DNA of 64,000 nt from an uncultured Bacteroidales bacterium (GTDB lineage Bacteria > Bacteroidota > Bacteroidia > Bacteroidales > UBA932). The position numbers and the translations under genes are program-made. The number at the start of each line of letters is the position of its first letter. Position 1 is the first letter of the stretch. Shown here one piece after another: positions 1 through 8,429 of the stretch. The DNA is taken from positions 62,001 to 126,000 of the forward strand of contig CAKVAS010000003.1 of NCBI GenBank assembly GCA_934725015.1. The letters run 5' to 3'. The notes under the pieces were generated by a model, which searched no databases, was not told the origin of the DNA, and saw only the letters and a program-made list of their open reading frames with translations.

Positions 1-1
1 G

Positions 2-370
2 TTCTTTCTGACGGTCTGCCGCAACAAAAGGGGAAAGGTCTATGGCAGCGGCAAGATGCTCGCCTTTTCAGTCTATGACTACCGCAGGGACCGTGAGCAC
101 CCGACGGTTTACGCCTGCGAGGGCATCGCCGGAAAGGAACTCCAGAGCGGGAACAATGTGTTCAGCATCGAGACCGTGGCGGCCAAGAAGACTTCATTCT
201 CACCGGTACAGTGGCTCGGCTCTTCCGGGCAGCCGGCTGCGGCTCCTCTTGTGCTGAAGACAGCCGACGGGAAATACGCCAAGCTCCGGTTCTCGGACTA
301 TGACAGGGAGAACGGGACGATAAAATTGAAATATGTCTATGCGCCGGATGGCAGTTTAAGATTTGAGTGA
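2..370 (+). CDS. HmuY-like protein, C-terminal part (5' end outside window)
   Basis: The frame is open from the first bases of the window, so the start lies upstream. The visible 122 residues end with a stretch of the form K-T-A-D-G-K-Y-A-K-L-x-F-x-D-Y followed by a beta-rich tail, which is the conserved C-terminal strand pair of HmuY-like (PF14064) surface lipoproteins. Some HmuY proteins bind haem; many Bacteroidetes homologues have unknown ligands. The stop at 368-370 lies just before the start of another HmuY-like gene at 372, so the two are likely co-transcribed. Family assignment rests on this one block, so another beta-rich lipoprotein is possible. Confidence 0.55.
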   Translation, partial: FFLTVCRNKRGKVYGSGKMLAFSVYDYRRDREHPTVYACEGIAGKELQSGNNVFSIETVAAKKTSFSPVQWLGSSGQPAAAPLVLKTADGKYAKLRFSDYDRENGTIKLKYVYAPDGSLRFE

Positions 371-371
371 T

Positions 372-752
372 ATGAAAATATATAGAATAATTTTGTCTTT
401 TTTAATTGTCGGCGGGCTTTGCTGCGGGTGCAACCGGGGCGGAGGGCACGAGCCGGCAGTGGCGGCGGAAGTCACCATACATGGCCTTCAAGAGGGGCGG
501 TGGGTCTATTTCTCTGTGAAGGACGGGGCGACCGTCGGCTCGAGCGCATTCCTCTCCGAGGAGGAAGACGCGGAATGGGAGAAGCGCACGGACTGGGACT
601 TTGCCATCTGCGGGGACTATCTGAAGACAAACGGAGGAACATCGGGAAAGGGCGCCGGCGGCATTCTGAGAGACAACGCCCATAACTTCCAGACGCTGAA
701 GGAAGCCCCGTCGGAGGGTTATCTCACGGACGTGGAGGGAGTCGTCAAGTAA
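372..752 (+). CDS. HmuY-like lipoprotein, short form
   Basis: ATG at 372 gives a lipoprotein signal (MKIYR, hydrophobic core, then C-C-G-C at about residues 18-21); an upstream in-frame TTG at 363 is less likely. The middle contains W-V-Y-F-S, S/T-D-W-D-F-A and L-K-T-N-G-G-T-S-G-K-G-A-G-G, the characteristic N-terminal half of HmuY-like proteins. The protein stops after about 126 residues at Y-L-T-D-V-E-G-V-V-K, without the C-terminal half normally present in proteins of about 200 residues. That half is what the upstream gene shows. It could be a truncated paralogue or a functional minimal form. It starts 1 nt after the upstream stop, and a Fur-family gene follows, which fits metal or haem acquisition. 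Confidence 0.65.
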   Translation: MKIYRIILSFLIVGGLCCGCNRGGGHEPAVAAEVTIHGLQEGRWVYFSVKDGATVGSSAFLSEEEDAEWEKRTDWDFAICGDYLKTNGGTSGKGAGGILRDNAHNFQTLKEAPSEGYLTDVEGVVK

Positions 753-815
753 GCGCAAGGCATTGCATTGCCGACGGTCATTGCTGTGGAAAACACGCGG
801 CGCGGCGAAAAAGTC

Positions 816-846
816 TTGCGGCAAAGGGATTTTTCCGCTACTTTTG
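816..846 (+). promoter_or_regulatory. Promoter of the Fur-family gene
   Basis: TTG at 816-818 and TActTTTG at 839-846 are spaced 20 nt apart, matching the Bacteroidetes -33/-7 pattern. Transcription would start about 30 nt before the ATG at 881. Confidence 0.6.
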
Positions 847-880
847 TAGCCGGTACATCATAAGACATCCATTTCAAGAC

Positions 881-1297
881 ATGACATTTCAGGAAGCGGA
901 ACTGCATTTGGAAAGACGGGAGGTGAAGCCTACGTCAAACAGGATTCTCGTGCTCAGGGCGCTTGCCGAGGCGGGAAGGCCGGTGAGCCTGTCCGACCTT
1001 GAGGCGCAGATTGCATCGATGGACAAGTCGAGCGTGTTCCGGACGCTGACGCTGTTTCTGGAGAAGGACATCGTGCATTCGTTCGAGGACGGGCGCGGGG
1101 TGGTCAACTATGAACTGTGCCCGGAGGAGGGGCACTGCAACCACCGGGACGCGCACATCCATTTCTACTGCGAGCGCTGCCACAGGTCCTACTGCATGGA
1201 GCACATCGACCTTGACTGGGTGAGGGTGCCGGAAGGGTTCGAGCCGCTCGCCTACTCATTCGTAATCAAGGGCATCTGTCCGGAGTGCCGGAGGTGA
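881..1297 (+). CDS. Fur-family metal-responsive transcriptional regulator
   Basis: 138 residues, the usual size for Fur/Zur/PerR repressors. The N-terminal winged helix (about 1-80) includes R-I-L-V-L-R-A-L and a recognition region S-S-V-F-R-T-L. The C-terminal dimerisation domain has H-C-N-H-R-D-A-H-I-H-F and two Cys pairs (C-E-R-C and C-P-E-C) for the structural zinc. The pairing with a downstream CPC-type P-ATPase suggests a zinc- or transition-metal-sensing (Zur-like) rather than peroxide-sensing role. That is inference, because subfamilies cannot be separated from sequence inspection alone. Confidence 0.88.
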   Translation: MTFQEAELHLERREVKPTSNRILVLRALAEAGRPVSLSDLEAQIASMDKSSVFRTLTLFLEKDIVHSFEDGRGVVNYELCPEEGHCNHRDAHIHFYCERCHRSYCMEHIDLDWVRVPEGFEPLAYSFVIKGICPECRR

Positions 1298-1353
1298 GCG
1301 GCGACCGGAGCCGACAGGACACGGGCCGACAGTCCCGCGCCGGAACGGCAACT

Positions 1354-1387
1354 GCAACCCGGTTGCGCCATAAAGTCCATACCTTTG
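1354..1387 (+). promoter_or_regulatory. GCAACC-C-GGTTGC palindrome next to a TAccTTTG promoter
   Basis: A perfect 6+6 bp palindrome (1354-1366) lies 13 nt upstream of a TAccTTTG -7 box (1380-1387) that serves the P-ATPase gene. Its position across the -33/-10 interval makes it a candidate operator for the Fur-family protein encoded just upstream. No copy of the palindrome is seen before the regulator gene itself. Confidence 0.5.
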
Positions 1388-1482
1388 CGGCCGTTGAACG
1401 GTGAGGAGACCTTCAGCGGCTTTCTTTATGGAGGCTGCGGTTTCCTGCGAGCGGCGGAAAACAAATCGGTTAACTTGATAAT

Positions 1483-3357
1483 ATGGACAAGAAGAAACTT
1501 TGGAGAATCATCGCGGCGGCCGTGCTGCTTGTCGGTGCATTTGCGGTGGAAAAGACGACGAGCCTGCAGGTGTGGCAGCTGCTGCTCATCTATCTGATAC
1601 CCTACCTGCTTGTCGGCTATGACGTGATTGCCGAAGCCGTGGAGGGACTTTTCCACGGTGAGCTTTTCAACGAGGACTTTCTCATGTGCATCGCTACCGT
1701 CGGAGCCCTCTGCATCGGATTTCTTCCTGGCTCTGAGACCCAGTTCCCGGAGGCGGTGTTCGTAATGCTGTTCTTTCAGGTAGGCGAACTCTTCGAGGAC
1801 TACGCCGAGGGGCGCAGCAGGGAATCAATCTCACACCTCATGGACATACGCCCCGACACGGCCAATGTGCTTCGCGGAGGTGAGGTTTCGACGGTAGCGC
1901 CCGACACGGTGGCCGTCGGCGAAACCATAGTGGTGAAGCCCGGAGAGAAGATTCCTCTTGACGGAACCGTGCTGGAGGGCAGTTCAAGCCTCAACACGGT
2001 GGCGCTCACGGGCGAGAGCCTGCCGCGTGATGTGGTGCCGGGGGACGACGTGATTTCCGGATGCGTCAACATCTCAGGGCTGCTGAATATCAAAGTAAAC
2101 AAGACTTTCGGCGAATCGACGGCGTCGAAGATCATCAATCTCGTTGAGAACGCCGGCGAGAACAAGTCGAAGAGCGAGACCTTCATAGCGAAGTTCGCCA
2201 AGGTATATACCCCGATTGTGGTGACGCTCGCGTTTGTCCTCGCGTTCCTGCCGCCGCTCGTTTCGGGCGATTTTTCCGGGAACTTCCCTATCTGGCTCCA
2301 GCGTGCGCTGACCTTCCTTGTCGTCTCATGCCCATGCGCCCTCGTGATTTCCGTCCCGCTGACATTCTTCGGAGGCATCGGCGGCGCGTCGAAGAACGGC
2401 ATACTCGTCAAGGGCGCGAACTACATGGACACCCTCTCGAAACTCGGCACGGTCGTCTTCGACAAGACCGGAACCCTCACCAAGGGTCAGTTCGAGGTGA
2501 ACGCAGTGCATCCCGACGACTTCAGCGAGACACAGCTTCTGCACCTCGCGGCTCATGTCGAGCGCTATTCGACCCATCCGATTGCCGTTTCTCTCAAGAA
2601 CGCCTATCCGAACGAGCATGACGGCTGCATGGTAGAGGACGTGGAGGAGATTTCAGGACATGGAATCCGGGCGAAGGTGAACGGGGACACGGTCTGCGTC
2701 GGCAACACGAAGATGATGGACTCCGTAGGAGCGAAGTGGCATCCGTGCCACAAGGTAGGAACGATAATCCATGTGGCAGTGAACGGGGTCTATGCCGGGC
2801 ACATAGTGATTTCGGACAGGGTGAAGGACGATTCCGCCGCCGCGATTGCGGACCTGAAGTCGCTCGGCGTGAAGAAGACGGTGATGCTCACGGGCGACCG
2901 CGAGGAGGTGGGAAAGGATGTGGCGACACAGCTCGGTCTTGACGAGTACCACGCGGAGCTCCTGCCTGCGGACAAGGTGAGCGCCGTCGAGAAGCTCATT
3001 GCGGAAAAGCCGGCGGGCACGACTCTGGCATTTGTCGGCGACGGAATCAACGACGCCCCGGTGCTTGCCCGCGCGGATGTCGGCATAGCGATGGGAGGTC
3101 TCGGCTCCGACGCAGCCATCGAGGCCGCCGACGTGGTTCTGATGGACGACAAGCCATCGAAGGTAGCCACTGCCGTCCGCATTGCCCGCCACACCCTGAA
3201 AATCGCCAATGAAAACGTCTGGTTCGCGATTTCAGTCAAGGTCGCGGTCCTCATCCTCGCCGGTTTCGGTCTAGCCACGATGTGGATGGCAGTCTTCGCC
3301 GACGTCGGAGTCACCGTCCTCGCCGTCCTCAACGCCATGCGGACGCTGCGAAGTTAG
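1483..3357 (+). CDS. Heavy-metal-translocating P1B-type ATPase (Zn/Cd/Pb type)
   Basis: A 624-residue inner-membrane metal efflux pump. Landmarks: N-terminal transmembrane pairs; actuator motif TGES at about 176-179; membrane ion site Cys-Pro-Cys at about 283-285; phosphorylation site DKTGT at about 327; the P1B signature His-Pro at about 365; hinge motif GDGINDAP at about 519-526. There is no N-terminal heavy-metal-associated (GMxCxxC) domain, so this is a short form. CPC-type pumps export Zn, Cd, Pb or Cu/Ag. The ZntA/CadA-like overall sequence favours divalent ions. Start 1483 places the initiating Met directly before a basic MDKKK. A Fur-family regulator and a palindrome upstream suggest metal-controlled expression. 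Confidence 0.92.
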   Translation: MDKKKLWRIIAAAVLLVGAFAVEKTTSLQVWQLLLIYLIPYLLVGYDVIAEAVEGLFHGELFNEDFLMCIATVGALCIGFLPGSETQFPEAVFVMLFFQVGELFEDYAEGRSRESISHLMDIRPDTANVLRGGEVSTVAPDTVAVGETIVVKPGEKIPLDGTVLEGSSSLNTVALTGESLPRDVVPGDDVISGCVNISGLLNIKVNKTFGESTASKIINLVENAGENKSKSETFIAKFAKVYTPIVVTLAFVLAFLPPLVSGDFSGNFPIWLQRALTFLVVSCPCALVISVPLTFFGGIGGASKNGILVKGANYMDTLSKLGTVVFDKTGTLTKGQFEVNAVHPDDFSETQLLHLAAHVERYSTHPIAVSLKNAYPNEHDGCMVEDVEEISGHGIRAKVNGDTVCVGNTKMMDSVGAKWHPCHKVGTIIHVAVNGVYAGHIVISDRVKDDSAAAIADLKSLGVKKTVMLTGDREEVGKDVATQLGLDEYHAELLPADKVSAVEKLIAEKPAGTTLAFVGDGINDAPVLARADVGIAMGGLGSDAAIEAADVVLMDDKPSKVATAVRIARHTLKIANENVWFAISVKVAVLILAGFGLATMWMAVFADVGVTVLAVLNAMRTLRS

Positions 3358-3385
3358 AGTGTCTATGCGTCCGTAAAACTAAAAC

Positions 3386-3424
3386 GCCTCCCAAGTATGC
3401 TGTCTCACAACGCGCCTGGGAGGC
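3386..3424 (+). terminator. Hairpin after the P-ATPase gene
   Basis: The arms GCCTCCCA (3386-3393) and TGGGAGGC (3417-3424) enclose a 23-nt loop, 28 nt after the stop codon. There is no clean T-run, so this is a terminator-like stem rather than a textbook one. Confidence 0.5.
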
Positions 3425-3531
3425 TTATTATTTCCAAGTATTATGTACTTTCTCATTTAGGACGGCAAAGATAAGAATCCTTCCCTGAAAGATTACAAAT
3501 ATTTTTAGGTGGTTAATTCAAATTAAATTTG

Positions 3532-3802
3532 TAGATTTGCACGGTTGTCATTGGACAACACGAACATAATAGGAAGCGTTTAGTTTGTTCCTTAAGCGAA
3601 TCTGGACAATTCGCGTGTCGTAAGACACCATAGTACAATAGGGATAATGATGAACGCTTGCACCGGCTATTTTGATGGGGGTTCAGCCCACTCGATAGCG
3701 GGAGTGTGAGCTGAATCTTATTCATTGTACGGCAGTCCAGAGCCCGCTTAGAGTGAGATGCTAAGAGGCCCACACTTCTTTTTATTAGGCATCCGCATGG
3801 GC
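3532..3802 (+). ncRNA. Structured leader RNA, copy A (of three), upstream of the vWA-tubulin operon
   Basis: A perfect -7 box TAgaTTTG (3532-3539) starts a roughly 290-nt untranslated leader ending at the ATG at 3836. Visible hairpins: GTTGTC/GACAAC with loop ATTG; GCGAAT/ATTCGC; GTGTC/GACAC with loop GTAA; a long stem GTACAAT/ATTGTAC that contains TTCAGC/GCTGAA with CACTC inside; and a 3' stem GCCCA (3768-3772)/TGGGC (3798-3802) enclosing CACTTCTTTTTATT. Blocks of this RNA recur at 44016-44230 and 60314-60596 on the other strand. It contains no convincing coding frame. It does not look like tmRNA, RNase P, SRP RNA or a riboswitch I know. A 6S-like RNA was considered, but the multiple copies as mRNA leaders argue against it. 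Confidence 0.6.
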
Positions 3803-3835
3803 ACGGCGGAATAAGGACGACCAATATCAGTCGCA

Positions 3836-5608
3836 ATGTCTATCAGACACATACGTGCATTTTATCTGGGACTTTTCATGTCGGCGTTGTTGTTCTCAGC
3901 AATTGATGTAGATGCCCAGAACATCATTGGGGAGAGGCGCGTTTACTATCTTGACGCCACATATTCAATGATAAGCCCTTCGAAATTATGGAATCCGGTA
4001 AGAAACGATCTGGAAAAGGCAATCAACGCCATAGAAGACGAGACTACTGAAATTTACGTCATTGCATTTGGGGGCAACGGTGGAACCGAATTAAAAACAT
4101 GGCATGATTACGCGACAACAGCGGGAAAGCAGAAAGTCATCAAGGGATTTCAAGGGTTCACGCCCCTGACTAACACGATGACATATCTTGACAGGCCGCT
4201 GAATGATTTCTACAGCAATAGAGTTGCGTCAGGCAAGGTCACATATTGTTTCTTGATGACCGACGGACGTGATGAGAATAAAAACACATCCGTTTTTCCA
4301 CGCGCTCTGAAACAATGGGGCGGGAAATATGGCGATTCCAATGTCTATGGTTTCTATGTAATGCTGAACGCCAAAGCGAAAGACGACGCCATTGCATCAA
4401 TCATTGACAATCAGGAACATCTCTGGAAAGTCGAGACGGCGGACATTAACATAAATCTGATTCGTCCTGACAATTATGCCGTATTCAATGTCAGAAATGA
4501 CGACGCGATCAAGATTCCTATTTCGGGAAAGTGCCGCGGATTGAAATTCAAGGCCTCGCTTCCAGAGAAATCCGGGATGAAGGTCAAGAACTGCGAAGTG
4601 AAGGACGGAAAACTTATTGTAGGCATTGATGTCATCGGAGATACGTCCTATATGCCCACATCATCAACGCATAATTTATCCATATCTGTCTCAAATGCCG
4701 GCAAATTTGATTTTCTTGTCACAGACAAAGTGGCCGTCAAATGCAACAACAAAAAAGAGTCTGTCCTGTCGTCGCCCACCGGAAGACAGAAATTGGGAAA
4801 GGTCTCTCATTATGATAAGTTCCTTTTTATCCCCGGCAAGACTGTACCAGTCAATCATACGATAGACTTCTCGTTCAACTCAGATGCAAAGGCCAATAAT
4901 AACACCTTTGCCGAGTTTGCATTTGTTGACAACAAGGGAATACCTGTCACGCCCAAAGACATGACCGTATCCGTCAATGGAAAGAGCCTTGACAACAATC
5001 GATTCAGCATTACCCCTTCTTCCGGAGAAAAGGTTAACATCGAGATTTCTTTTCCTGCCGGCGCGAAAAAGGGAAAGCATCAGGGATATTTGAGATTGGT
5101 CAATCATAATCTGCACAGGCTGAACAGCGACGAGTGTTCCGGCCAGACGGCGGACGCCTTCCAATGGACTGTCTATAACAGGCAGACAATGAACCCTTTG
5201 GCACAAACGCTCATGTGGCTCGGGATTCTCATTGCTGCGGCACTGATTTTATGGTTTACTCTCATCCGGCCAATCAGATATCCCAAATTCCCCAAATTCA
5301 GAAAAATGGTGACAGTAAAGAAGAATGGTGCCATTGCAGCTCAGTTCTCATGCAATTTCAAAGGCGCAAGACGAGTTGTCTTTGCAGCGAAGAAACAGCA
5401 CCAGAGTGCACTGAACAGGCTTTTTACCGGAAGGATTCATACGATTGTCAATCCCGTTTTTGAAGAGCCTATCACTTTCATTCCACGAAAAAAGAAAAAA
5501 GCCATGGCCAAGGGGAAAGGGTATTTCTTTAATCCCAATCCCATTCCCCAGAGCGGAACCGCAGAGATAAGCGCTCCGGATAAGAAATTAATTATCAGTT
5601 TACAATAA
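3836..5608 (+). CDS. Secreted vWA-like protein with C-terminal membrane anchor
   Basis: 590 residues. A signal peptide (about 1-27, ending near D-A-Q) is followed by a von Willebrand A-like fold: D-A-T-Y-S at 40-44 stands in for DxSxS, threonines T109/T112 for the MIDAS Thr, and M-T-D-G-R-D around D143 for the MIDAS Asp. This is a degenerate but recognisable metal-ion adhesion site. Beta-sandwich-like segments follow. A single transmembrane helix sits at about 458-477, with a basic cytoplasmic tail of about 110 residues (R-P-I-R-Y-P, then K-K-K-K-K). So the vWA module faces the periplasm and the tail faces the cytoplasm. It is the first gene of an operon, 14 nt before a tubulin-like gene, and could link an envelope ligand to the cytoskeletal partner. 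Exact function is unknown. Confidence 0.75.
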   Translation: MSIRHIRAFYLGLFMSALLFSAIDVDAQNIIGERRVYYLDATYSMISPSKLWNPVRNDLEKAINAIEDETTEIYVIAFGGNGGTELKTWHDYATTAGKQKVIKGFQGFTPLTNTMTYLDRPLNDFYSNRVASGKVTYCFLMTDGRDENKNTSVFPRALKQWGGKYGDSNVYGFYVMLNAKAKDDAIASIIDNQEHLWKVETADININLIRPDNYAVFNVRNDDAIKIPISGKCRGLKFKASLPEKSGMKVKNCEVKDGKLIVGIDVIGDTSYMPTSSTHNLSISVSNAGKFDFLVTDKVAVKCNNKKESVLSSPTGRQKLGKVSHYDKFLFIPGKTVPVNHTIDFSFNSDAKANNNTFAEFAFVDNKGIPVTPKDMTVSVNGKSLDNNRFSITPSSGEKVNIEISFPAGAKKGKHQGYLRLVNHNLHRLNSDECSGQTADAFQWTVYNRQTMNPLAQTLMWLGILIAAALILWFTLIRPIRYPKFPKFRKMVTVKKNGAIAAQFSCNFKGARRVVFAAKKQHQSALNRLFTGRIHTIVNPVFEEPITFIPRKKKKAMAKGKGYFFNPNPIPQSGTAEISAPDKKLIISLQ

Positions 5609-5622
5609 CAAGTACATCAACT

Positions 5623-8421
5623 ATGGAAAAGGCTAAGATTAAGCTCAAGAAGACCTTATACATCGGTCTCGGAGGCACTGGAGTCTCTGCTTTGCTGAAA
5701 GTCAAGAAATGCTTCATCGACAGTTACGGAGAAATTCCTCCTATGATTGGTTTTCTGGCAATAGATACAGACACTGCTGCATTCAGCAAGGAAGAGACAA
5801 GCAACTCCGGCTCCACCATACGCTTGAATCCAAGCGAGCTTCTTGTCTGCACGGTAAAGAACGCGCTCCCTACATATCGGAGCAATCCGGCAGCCTACGA
5901 TTGGGTTCCGCCAAAGAATGTGAACAATTTAAGAAACATTGCCGGGTTAGGTGCAGGTCAGGTCCGTTCAAATGGCCGATTCATTGCGTATTACAATTTC
6001 AACACTATCCAAACCAACATCTCCTCAGCAATAACAAAGATTCACCAACTCATTCCGAATACGTCGAAATATACAATCGACACCAACAAGGACGGTGTAG
6101 AATATGCCACCACAATCAATGTCTTCGCATCGGTAGCCGGCGGCACCGGAAGCGGGATGCTCATAGACACTCTTTGCCTGGTGAACAAATCCATGAAAGA
6201 ACTGGCCTTACCGTATAACCTATACCCATGGATTGTCCTTCCGGAGATTTTCAAGTCCATGAGCAGCGGCCCGGCTATGGCAAATGTCCGCTATAATGCC
6301 TATGGAGCGATACGCTCTTTGGACTACATCGAGCATCTTGATCCGAATGACCCTGCGATTAACTTTGGCTACACAACCATTTCAGAACCGCTCTTTGATT
6401 ACGCATTTGTCATAAATAATCTCAATCAGGCAGGTGTCGCCTTCGACAAGATCGGGGACTTGATTGATGTCGTCGCCAAAAGTGCCTTTTTGCCGGCGAA
6501 CAAGATGGGAGATGAAATCAGCTCTCCATTCGACAACATCCGGCATCACCAGAATGGCGGCAGCTTTAATATACTCGACAAGAAAGCCTGGGCAGCCTCC
6601 ACAGGCAGCGCGGAGCTGATTTACGACAATCAAGCCGTGGGACGAGCGTATGCATATCGCGTTGCAGCCTTATTATGCGACTCCATGAGCAATTCTCATA
6701 CTGACGGGACTGAGGAGGCAAACAGGTTCGTTGACAGTCAGAATGTCCTGATTCGCGAAAATGACGGACGGAACGATGTCATTGACGCATTGATTTCTCC
6801 CGCTCCGGAATATGTGCTTACCATTGACTTGGACACGACGATAAATGACATCAATGCCTACATAGAGTACAATTCCGGGACGAGAATTGACGAAGAACTG
6901 AAGAGCAATCTCTCCAGAAAGACGGAGAACACGAATCGCGAGTTTGAGATGTTCCTCAGCAATCTGATGGACACCACAAACAGCGGATGTGCAGGCGCCG
7001 CACTTCAGTTCATCCGTTCCTTAAAGACATTGATTGGACTCTGCAGGAGCGAGATGGAGAGAGAACAAGAGGCATTCAACGAGCAGAACGGAATCCCTAA
7101 GCAATGGGAGTCTGACCTCAAGAGCATCCGAAGAACCGGAATCGGGGCAGTCTTCGGCTCCAAGATAGACGATGATAATGTTGATATGCTTACTCAGAAG
7201 CTGACGAACCATGTGACTAATCTACGCGAAGAAAAGAGAAGGCTATGGGCTGTCCGCTTCTACGACGATTTTGAAATGACAGTCTCCGGTTTTGAGCGAC
7301 AATTGCAGAACCTGCATTCTCATCTGAACGGAATCCATGACAAGTATTCTGACGAGCTCCTTCGGCAACAGCAGCTGGCATCCTCAACATCAAAGTTCCA
7401 ACTGTTCCTGCATCAATCTGATGTATATAAGGTATCTCAGTATGGCATGGACGATTCCATTAAGGCTGACTTCCACACTTATTTCTCAAACGCCGGCGGC
7501 CTTCTTCAGTGGCTGTCCCTCTCCAAGGAACAGGTTGACGCTCAAATATGGAATTTTGCCAAAAGGACATCTCCCGTCCAGAAGGCGACCGGCGTATCCA
7601 TTGATGACGTTTTAAAGGCGATGGAGCCTGACACAGTAAAGAATTATCTTGAACAGCTGAAGGTTCTTGCATCTCCTCTCTGGTCCTACAACACCCAAGG
7701 ATATAACCAGACCCAGCTGTCTCTTGACAAATTCGTCATCGTCGGCGTCGGGAATCGTGACACGAGCATCATTAAAACAAGTCCCGAGTATAATACCGTT
7801 TTCGACACAAACGGCAGCCATGCATCTTTTGCATCAACATATCAGAATGACAGAATTTATGTTCTTGTTGTCGAAGACCTGCTGCCGATCTATGCCGTCA
7901 ACAATTACTCGGCATACAAGAGCGACTATGAACAAAAACAGGCGCAGAACTATCCGATGGCTGCCTATCTCGACGAAAAGCTCAACAATCGCATAATCTC
8001 TGAGAACTTCGACGTGATGCCTACAATCGAGCAGGATAATATTCTTCAGCTTTGGGTATGGGGGTTCGTCTTCGGCTATATCCATTTCGATCCGGAAACG
8101 AACTATTACTGGATTCGCTCCAAGAACAGAGGTGACGCGATTCATAAATACCGTTTTAACCTGAACAAGCAGAGGGATGTCGCCTTCGATATTTTCAAGA
8201 CAGAAGGCCTCTATCACGAGATTGAAGAGTTGCTCAACACGGAAATCTCCCGTCATGGTAACGAGGCAATCAACCGGAAGATTCAGCAAATCAAGGATGA
8301 TGAGTCATACCTTGAACAATATGCGAACCTGAGTCCGCTCGAACAGTCCAATCTTGAAGACCCTAAGTTCAAGGCTGTCTTAAATCTGGTTAATCAGGAA
8401 ATCGCCATAATGACCAACTGA
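5623..8421 (+). CDS. Tubulin/FtsZ-like GTPase, Tubulin_2 (PF13809) type
   Basis: 932 residues. The N-terminus has the glycine-rich first loop I-G-L-G-G-T-G-V-S-A-L (about 14-24). The tubulin signature A-G-G-T-G-S-G-M is at 172-179. Both are nucleotide-binding loops of the tubulin/FtsZ/TubZ superfamily. The protein is far longer than FtsZ (about 400) or TubZ (about 480). The remaining roughly 500 residues are helical and charged, with coiled-coil-like stretches at about 440-620, and are not recognised. Tubulin_2-family proteins are known mainly from comparative genomics, often beside vWA-domain genes, and I know of no settled role. Here it sits between a membrane vWA protein and a large unknown protein (gaps 14 and 8 nt), which suggests one complex at the inner membrane. 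Confidence 0.8.
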   Translation: MEKAKIKLKKTLYIGLGGTGVSALLKVKKCFIDSYGEIPPMIGFLAIDTDTAAFSKEETSNSGSTIRLNPSELLVCTVKNALPTYRSNPAAYDWVPPKNVNNLRNIAGLGAGQVRSNGRFIAYYNFNTIQTNISSAITKIHQLIPNTSKYTIDTNKDGVEYATTINVFASVAGGTGSGMLIDTLCLVNKSMKELALPYNLYPWIVLPEIFKSMSSGPAMANVRYNAYGAIRSLDYIEHLDPNDPAINFGYTTISEPLFDYAFVINNLNQAGVAFDKIGDLIDVVAKSAFLPANKMGDEISSPFDNIRHHQNGGSFNILDKKAWAASTGSAELIYDNQAVGRAYAYRVAALLCDSMSNSHTDGTEEANRFVDSQNVLIRENDGRNDVIDALISPAPEYVLTIDLDTTINDINAYIEYNSGTRIDEELKSNLSRKTENTNREFEMFLSNLMDTTNSGCAGAALQFIRSLKTLIGLCRSEMEREQEAFNEQNGIPKQWESDLKSIRRTGIGAVFGSKIDDDNVDMLTQKLTNHVTNLREEKRRLWAVRFYDDFEMTVSGFERQLQNLHSHLNGIHDKYSDELLRQQQLASSTSKFQLFLHQSDVYKVSQYGMDDSIKADFHTYFSNAGGLLQWLSLSKEQVDAQIWNFAKRTSPVQKATGVSIDDVLKAMEPDTVKNYLEQLKVLASPLWSYNTQGYNQTQLSLDKFVIVGVGNRDTSIIKTSPEYNTVFDTNGSHASFASTYQNDRIYVLVVEDLLPIYAVNNYSAYKSDYEQKQAQNYPMAAYLDEKLNNRIISENFDVMPTIEQDNILQLWVWGFVFGYIHFDPETNYYWIRSKNRGDAIHKYRFNLNKQRDVAFDIFKTEGLYHEIEELLNTEISRHGNEAINRKIQQIKDDESYLEQYANLSPLEQSNLEDPKFKAVLNLVNQEIAIMTN

Positions 8422-8429
8422 TTTCAAGA

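Noticed and set aside
3532..3802. 6S RNA, tmRNA or RNase P RNA
   Set aside because: No signature sequences of tmRNA or RNase P; three related copies act as mRNA leaders, which does not fit a single-copy housekeeping RNA.
3513..3836. 107-codon minus-strand frame across leader RNA copy A
   Set aside because: No family features, and the strand opposite carries a promoter and multiple hairpins leading into the vWA gene.
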